Part shown: positions 60,336 to 64,000 of the stretch, piece after piece
How the letters are laid out: the number at the start of each line of letters is the position of its first letter
Position numbering within the stretch: position 1 is the stretch's first letter
DNA from: Pardosa pseudoannulata
Taxonomy: Eukaryota > Arthropoda > Arachnida > Araneae > Lycosidae
DNA: 64,000 nucleotides
Reading direction: 5' to 3'
Assembly (NCBI GenBank): GCA_032207245.1
Contig: CM063510.1
Span: 155,467,096-155,531,095 of the forward strand
Program-made: the position numbers and the translations under genes
Notes under the pieces: generated by a model
The model's database searches: none
Told to the model about the DNA's origin: nothing
The model's input: only the letters and a program-made list of their open reading frames with translations

Positions 60336-61470
60336 ATCTGTCTCACATAAATAAAATATGCATAATATAAGATATGAGCTATATAGTGAATGTAAGTGTA
60401 AATTTTTTTGCTATTTTACTCATATTGCTCATTACTTTTTTCACTTTAATTTTTAATACCTTATAAAATTTCATGGCTTCCTCTTATATTAACTTATATC
60501 ACATTTTTAAACTATCAGTGTCAATATATATTAAGATAATTATTTGAATTTTAACTTCAATTTTCATAATTTTTCACCTTATTGTATATTTCTGAATCTA
60601 AGCCCATCCATGTGTAAGTCAAGGGGGATATTTTTCTTATTATCATGTTTATTAAATGATATATTTATTATTAGGAGCAATATTAGACTAAGAATGTATA
60701 ACATATTTTCGAAAGTTTTAAAACTTAAAATTAATCTGTTTTATTATTGAAATGAATTTGAAACTGAAAGATTAGCCAAGTATGTTAAAATAAGATTCTT
60801 TTTTTTAATACACTGTATTAAATGTTACATAATATATGAAAACTTAAAGGTAGAAAAAGTAGACAAAGTTATTAAAAAAGAAGGTATATATTCAAGACTG
60901 TTTATAAAATAATTGCAATAATTAAAATGTTTAGGGAGGGCAGTTATAAAAGATGAAAGGACCACATATTTACAATCTCTAAAGTGCTGTTTCTTTGGAT
61001 AAAAAACTTTATAGCATCCATTTTTTTATGTAAATGTATCAGTAATATCCTTGTTTTTATGTAAAAGTTTATTGGTATGTTGAATAGGGATGAAATGAAT
61101 ATTATAATAACTATATAATATTGATGATATTATAATAACTATATAGTTATAATAACTATAACTGTTTGTTATGTGGTCTTTGTGAATGAATTTCAGCAAT
61201 TTTGTGCCTTGCCATATGTCCAACCTAACAATCCAGATATTTAGACCTGAAATCTAATATTTGGAAGTAGAAAATTTGTTTTCTCACAAAAACAAATTAT
61301 CTTAAATGTATTGATAATTTGATAATCGCAAAATTTAACAAATTATCAATTTTTTTTTTTTAATTTCAAATACAAAACAAAATTGGTTGGGGGATGTTTG
61401 AGAAATAGAAAAATTTATATAGTGGAAAAGTAGTTGATTAAAAAAAATAATGCCATCAGGCAGAGATGTA
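60336..61470. other. AT-rich intergenic DNA
   Basis: No supported gene. The small frames at 60544-60750 and 61026-61223 have no recognisable motif. Confidence 0.5.
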
Positions 61471-61479
61471 TGTAGGCCT

Positions 61480-61810
61480 TTTCTTCACCTGTACGGTGGT
61501 AGAGAAGAATAAAGCTGAAGAGTTTATCCGACTTTTGTGAGAATTTATGGTTTTAAGATCTATTATTATTTCCAATTCAGGGGCACTTGCTTTTACAGCA
61601 TTCACTACTACCAGGCTGCAGACATTTGTTGGCCATTTTATTATGAAGCACCATATAGATGGCCAATATTACTCCTGAGGGACAACACAAAGAAAGTTGG
61701 CCTTCATAATTTAGAAACAGGGACCAAGCGTAAGATCCCTAGGCTTGGCCTGTCCCCTCCAGAGGTATTGCTTGAAAAATTTGACATTGCAATGATGAAC
61801 CTATTTTAAG
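61480..61810 (+). repeat. Interspersed repeat related to 29640-29890
   Basis: TTTGTTGGCCATTTTATT.TGA and, about 90 bp later, GGCCTT.ATAATTTAGAAACAG resemble the minus strand of 29650-29870 in the same order. The plus-strand frame across it (61537-61809, with HNLETGTKRKIPRLGLSPPE) and the frame at the other copy ([15 protein letters not shown]) are related. The family may therefore descend from coding DNA, but I do not recognise the protein. Confidence 0.5.
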
Positions 61811-61976
61811 TGACCCAATTACCATTAATGAATATAGCAGATTTTTGTCTAGCTCCAAGGCTCCCAACCCTCCTCTTATCAGATTGATGCCTTTGCCAAC
61901 TGAGCTACTAAAGTTAGGTTTTGGAACCTTGAAAATAAACCCTTCTAAAGAAGACTAGTATCTCTCTTAAATTTCT

Positions 61977-61978
<2 letters not shown>

Positions 61979-62025
<47 letters not shown>

Positions 62026-62026
62026 A
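61979..62026. repeat. (TA)n and (TG)n microsatellite
   Basis: About 20 TA units followed by a short TG run. A similar (TA)n-(GT)n pair lies at 62556-62588. Confidence 0.93.
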
Positions 62027-62076
62027 ATAACTATTTCCTATACTCACAGTAATTATGTAGCCCTTATTATTTTTAC

Positions 62077-62540
62077 TTGCCTGGACTGGTCAGCAAGAAG
62101 AAGAAGCCTTATCACCTAGCAGTAATAACGATGCAGTCAGGCACCATTGAAGAGAATAGCACAAGTCTAATTAAAATTTTAGAGCTGCTAAAATGGACAT
62201 CTTTACTAGTCAACGACAGACAAAAGAAAGACAAAAATCACTCTACTCGAACACAGGTGCACCCAAGAACGAAAACAGAAAGAATTTTCCCAAGGGATAA
62301 GAAACTTAGTGAATTAAACTGTTAAGATCAGGAAAAATGCAGAGCCATTTGCCGGCGACAGCTGGAAAACAAGTTGAATAGACAGAAAACTTTCATCTAT
62401 AGAACAGACAGTTTTGGGAAATGTATCAAAAGAATTTTAAGTCGAGGACACTCCTTTGATTAAGACATTTAGAGGCTGGGAAAAAGATTTTAAAGAATTA
62501 GAATGGGAGGAGGTTTTTAAGGAAATATTAAAGTTAAATA
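62077..62540 (+). other. GC-richer block with broken coding-like sequence
   Basis: The first 82 codons (62077-62325) are open and Lys-rich, and the block then continues with stops. The composition differs from the AT-rich flanks and suggests an old insertion, possibly part of a retroelement. I recognise no motif and assign no function. Confidence 0.25.
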
Positions 62541-62883
62541 ATTTTGATATATTACATATATATATATATATATGCGTGTGTGTGTGTCTTTTTGTTTATA
62601 ATATTTTTACCTTTATAATGTTTGAATAAAATATTTTTATTTTCAGAAAATTATACCCAATTTCCATGAAACATGATTCCAGAATTCTAGTCTTGCTGAA
62701 GTAAAAGTGTAATGTATATTTTAGTCACCTGAATTATTTCATATTTTGAGTTACAATTTTTTAAATTTTTAAAAATGTTTTGATTTTTTTATTATTTGAT
62801 TTTAAACATTGGATTATTTTTAATCATATTAATGTATTTTTTTAGATATAAGCAATTTTGATTAGATGAGATAATGTGCAAAT

Positions 62884-62885
<2 letters not shown>

Positions 62886-62931
<46 letters not shown>
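62886..62931. repeat. Poly-T run of about 46
   Basis: The longest homopolymer in the window. The exact length should be treated with caution, as homopolymers are error-prone in assemblies. Confidence 0.9.
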
Positions 62932-62935
<4 letters not shown>

Positions 62936-64000
62936 TAGTAGATATGTAGTTGATATATATTTTTATTTATACATATATAAAATTTTGAGAAAATATTTAT
63001 TGTAATGTTTTGTAATATTTTATCAAAATGTTAACCGTTTATATTTCTTACTAGATTCCTCTTGTGTAACTAGGAGTAGGTATTTTATAAATTCAAGCAT
63101 TCTAAAGACTAAAAATTTTTTACATTTCATTGAGTTTTAAATTGTGAAAGCATTTAAAAATGAATTTTTTATTAATTTGTGTTTTCTTGTTTTTTCTATA
63201 AATATATCAGCATGCCTTCTTGCTTTTACTATGAATTATTTATAATTTTCAGTTTATTTGAGTATGCATGCTTTAGTTTATTTCAAAAAGCTAGTCATAG
63301 TACTGATTTTCCTGAGATTTTTTTTCTATCTGCATTGATCCCTTGTAATGAAAATTAAAAATTGTTTGCATTTTTAAAATTGGAAATATAAAATCAGTTT
63401 TGATGATATGATCCCCAAATAATACTCTTCAACTTTTATTAGCAGCATGTATAGTGGATATACAAGTATAATAATTCTTTTAAAAAGTATTAATATGATA
63501 TATAATTTAAAATTTTTTTAAAATGTTTATTTTTGTGTATGTGACATTTGATTTAAAGCTGTAAATTTTTTTCTGTTATAAATTTTCTTTAATTTCTAAA
63601 ATTGATGCTCTGTATTTTTTATTCTAATTTTTTGGATAGATTTATATTTTTACGGAACACATTTTAACCATATAATTAAAAGCAGATATGAAAAGTATGA
63701 TTTTTTATTTAAATTTTTGTCTTAAATAAAATTTATTTCTTATTTCGTTTTATCTCTTTCTGAAAGAAGAAAAATAATGCTTCATGATATTAAAATATAA
63801 ATATTAAAAAAAATAGTAAAAAGATTCATTCACTGCTAGTTGGTTAATAGAATGAATCTAAAAAATGAAAATAAAGTATTTTATAAATTATCTGACCCAA
63901 AAAAAGAAATTTTTGTATAAGTTTGTGTTTAGTATCAAATTCTCACCATAAATTCACAGCAGAAAGATTGCATCAGCATTTAAAATTATAGTATTGCATT
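62932..64000. other. AT-rich intergenic DNA to the window end
   Basis: I see nothing beyond AT-rich sequence. Confidence 0.5.

Noticed and set aside
1..64000. CRISPR arrays, operons, riboswitches or bacterial signals
   Set aside because: The spliced gene, LINEs, SINEs and base composition are those of an animal nuclear genome; I found no regularly spaced repeat array.

Overview
The window is nuclear DNA from an animal, most likely a spider. It is very AT-rich, has long (TA)n tracts, and carries a PPIL2 gene split into many exons. It also carries mobile elements of arthropod type and a tRNA-derived SINE whose tail is made of CCAAA units. The spider assignment is inference from remembered sequence character, mainly the SINE and the style of the THAP element; nothing in the window proves a species.

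Two host genes are supported, and they converge. On the plus strand (5181-8229) is a C2H2 zinc-finger gene. It encodes nine fingers followed by a long His-rich region built from degenerate eight-residue repeats. The reading frame is broken at 6123-6315 by a 193-bp non-coding segment flanked by two identical 117-bp copies of zinc-finger coding sequence. A GT-AG intron of exactly 310 nt (6013-6322) would restore one continuous 912-residue protein. On the minus strand (46512 down to 18450) is a complete PPIL2 orthologue (U-box plus cyclophilin, spliceosome-associated). I resolved it into 16 coding exons, all with GT-AG junctions and consistent phases, giving 513 residues.

The introns of PPIL2 are full of transposon remains: hAT-type elements (27054-27917, 34121-34760, 45066-45991), a Tigger/pogo remnant (36815-37570) and a piggyBac remnant with a SINE inside it (39309-40635). 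There is also a LINE reverse-transcriptase fragment split by another SINE (30124-30793), a THAP-domain element (41345-43155), tandem duplications, and a pair of inverted repeats on either side of exons 9 and 10. Just 116 bp upstream of the PPIL2 start codon, on the same strand, lies an apparently full-length I-superfamily LINE (46636-51993). Both its ORFs are open and it is flanked by an 8-bp target duplication.

The right part (52000-64000) has no convincing host gene. It holds a second copy of the THAP element (52746-54415), a Tc1-like element with 35-bp inverted ends (56221-57433), a hAT deletion derivative (59020-59827), SINE copies, and AT-rich DNA. The left edge (about 1-1145) is a decayed Tc1-like transposase.

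The strongest candidates for something new are three. The first is the 310-nt intron-like duplication that may switch the zinc-finger protein between a short and a long form. The second is the THAP element, whose two copies keep different halves of what looks like a two-gene transposon. The third is the recent LINE insertion at the 5' end of PPIL2.
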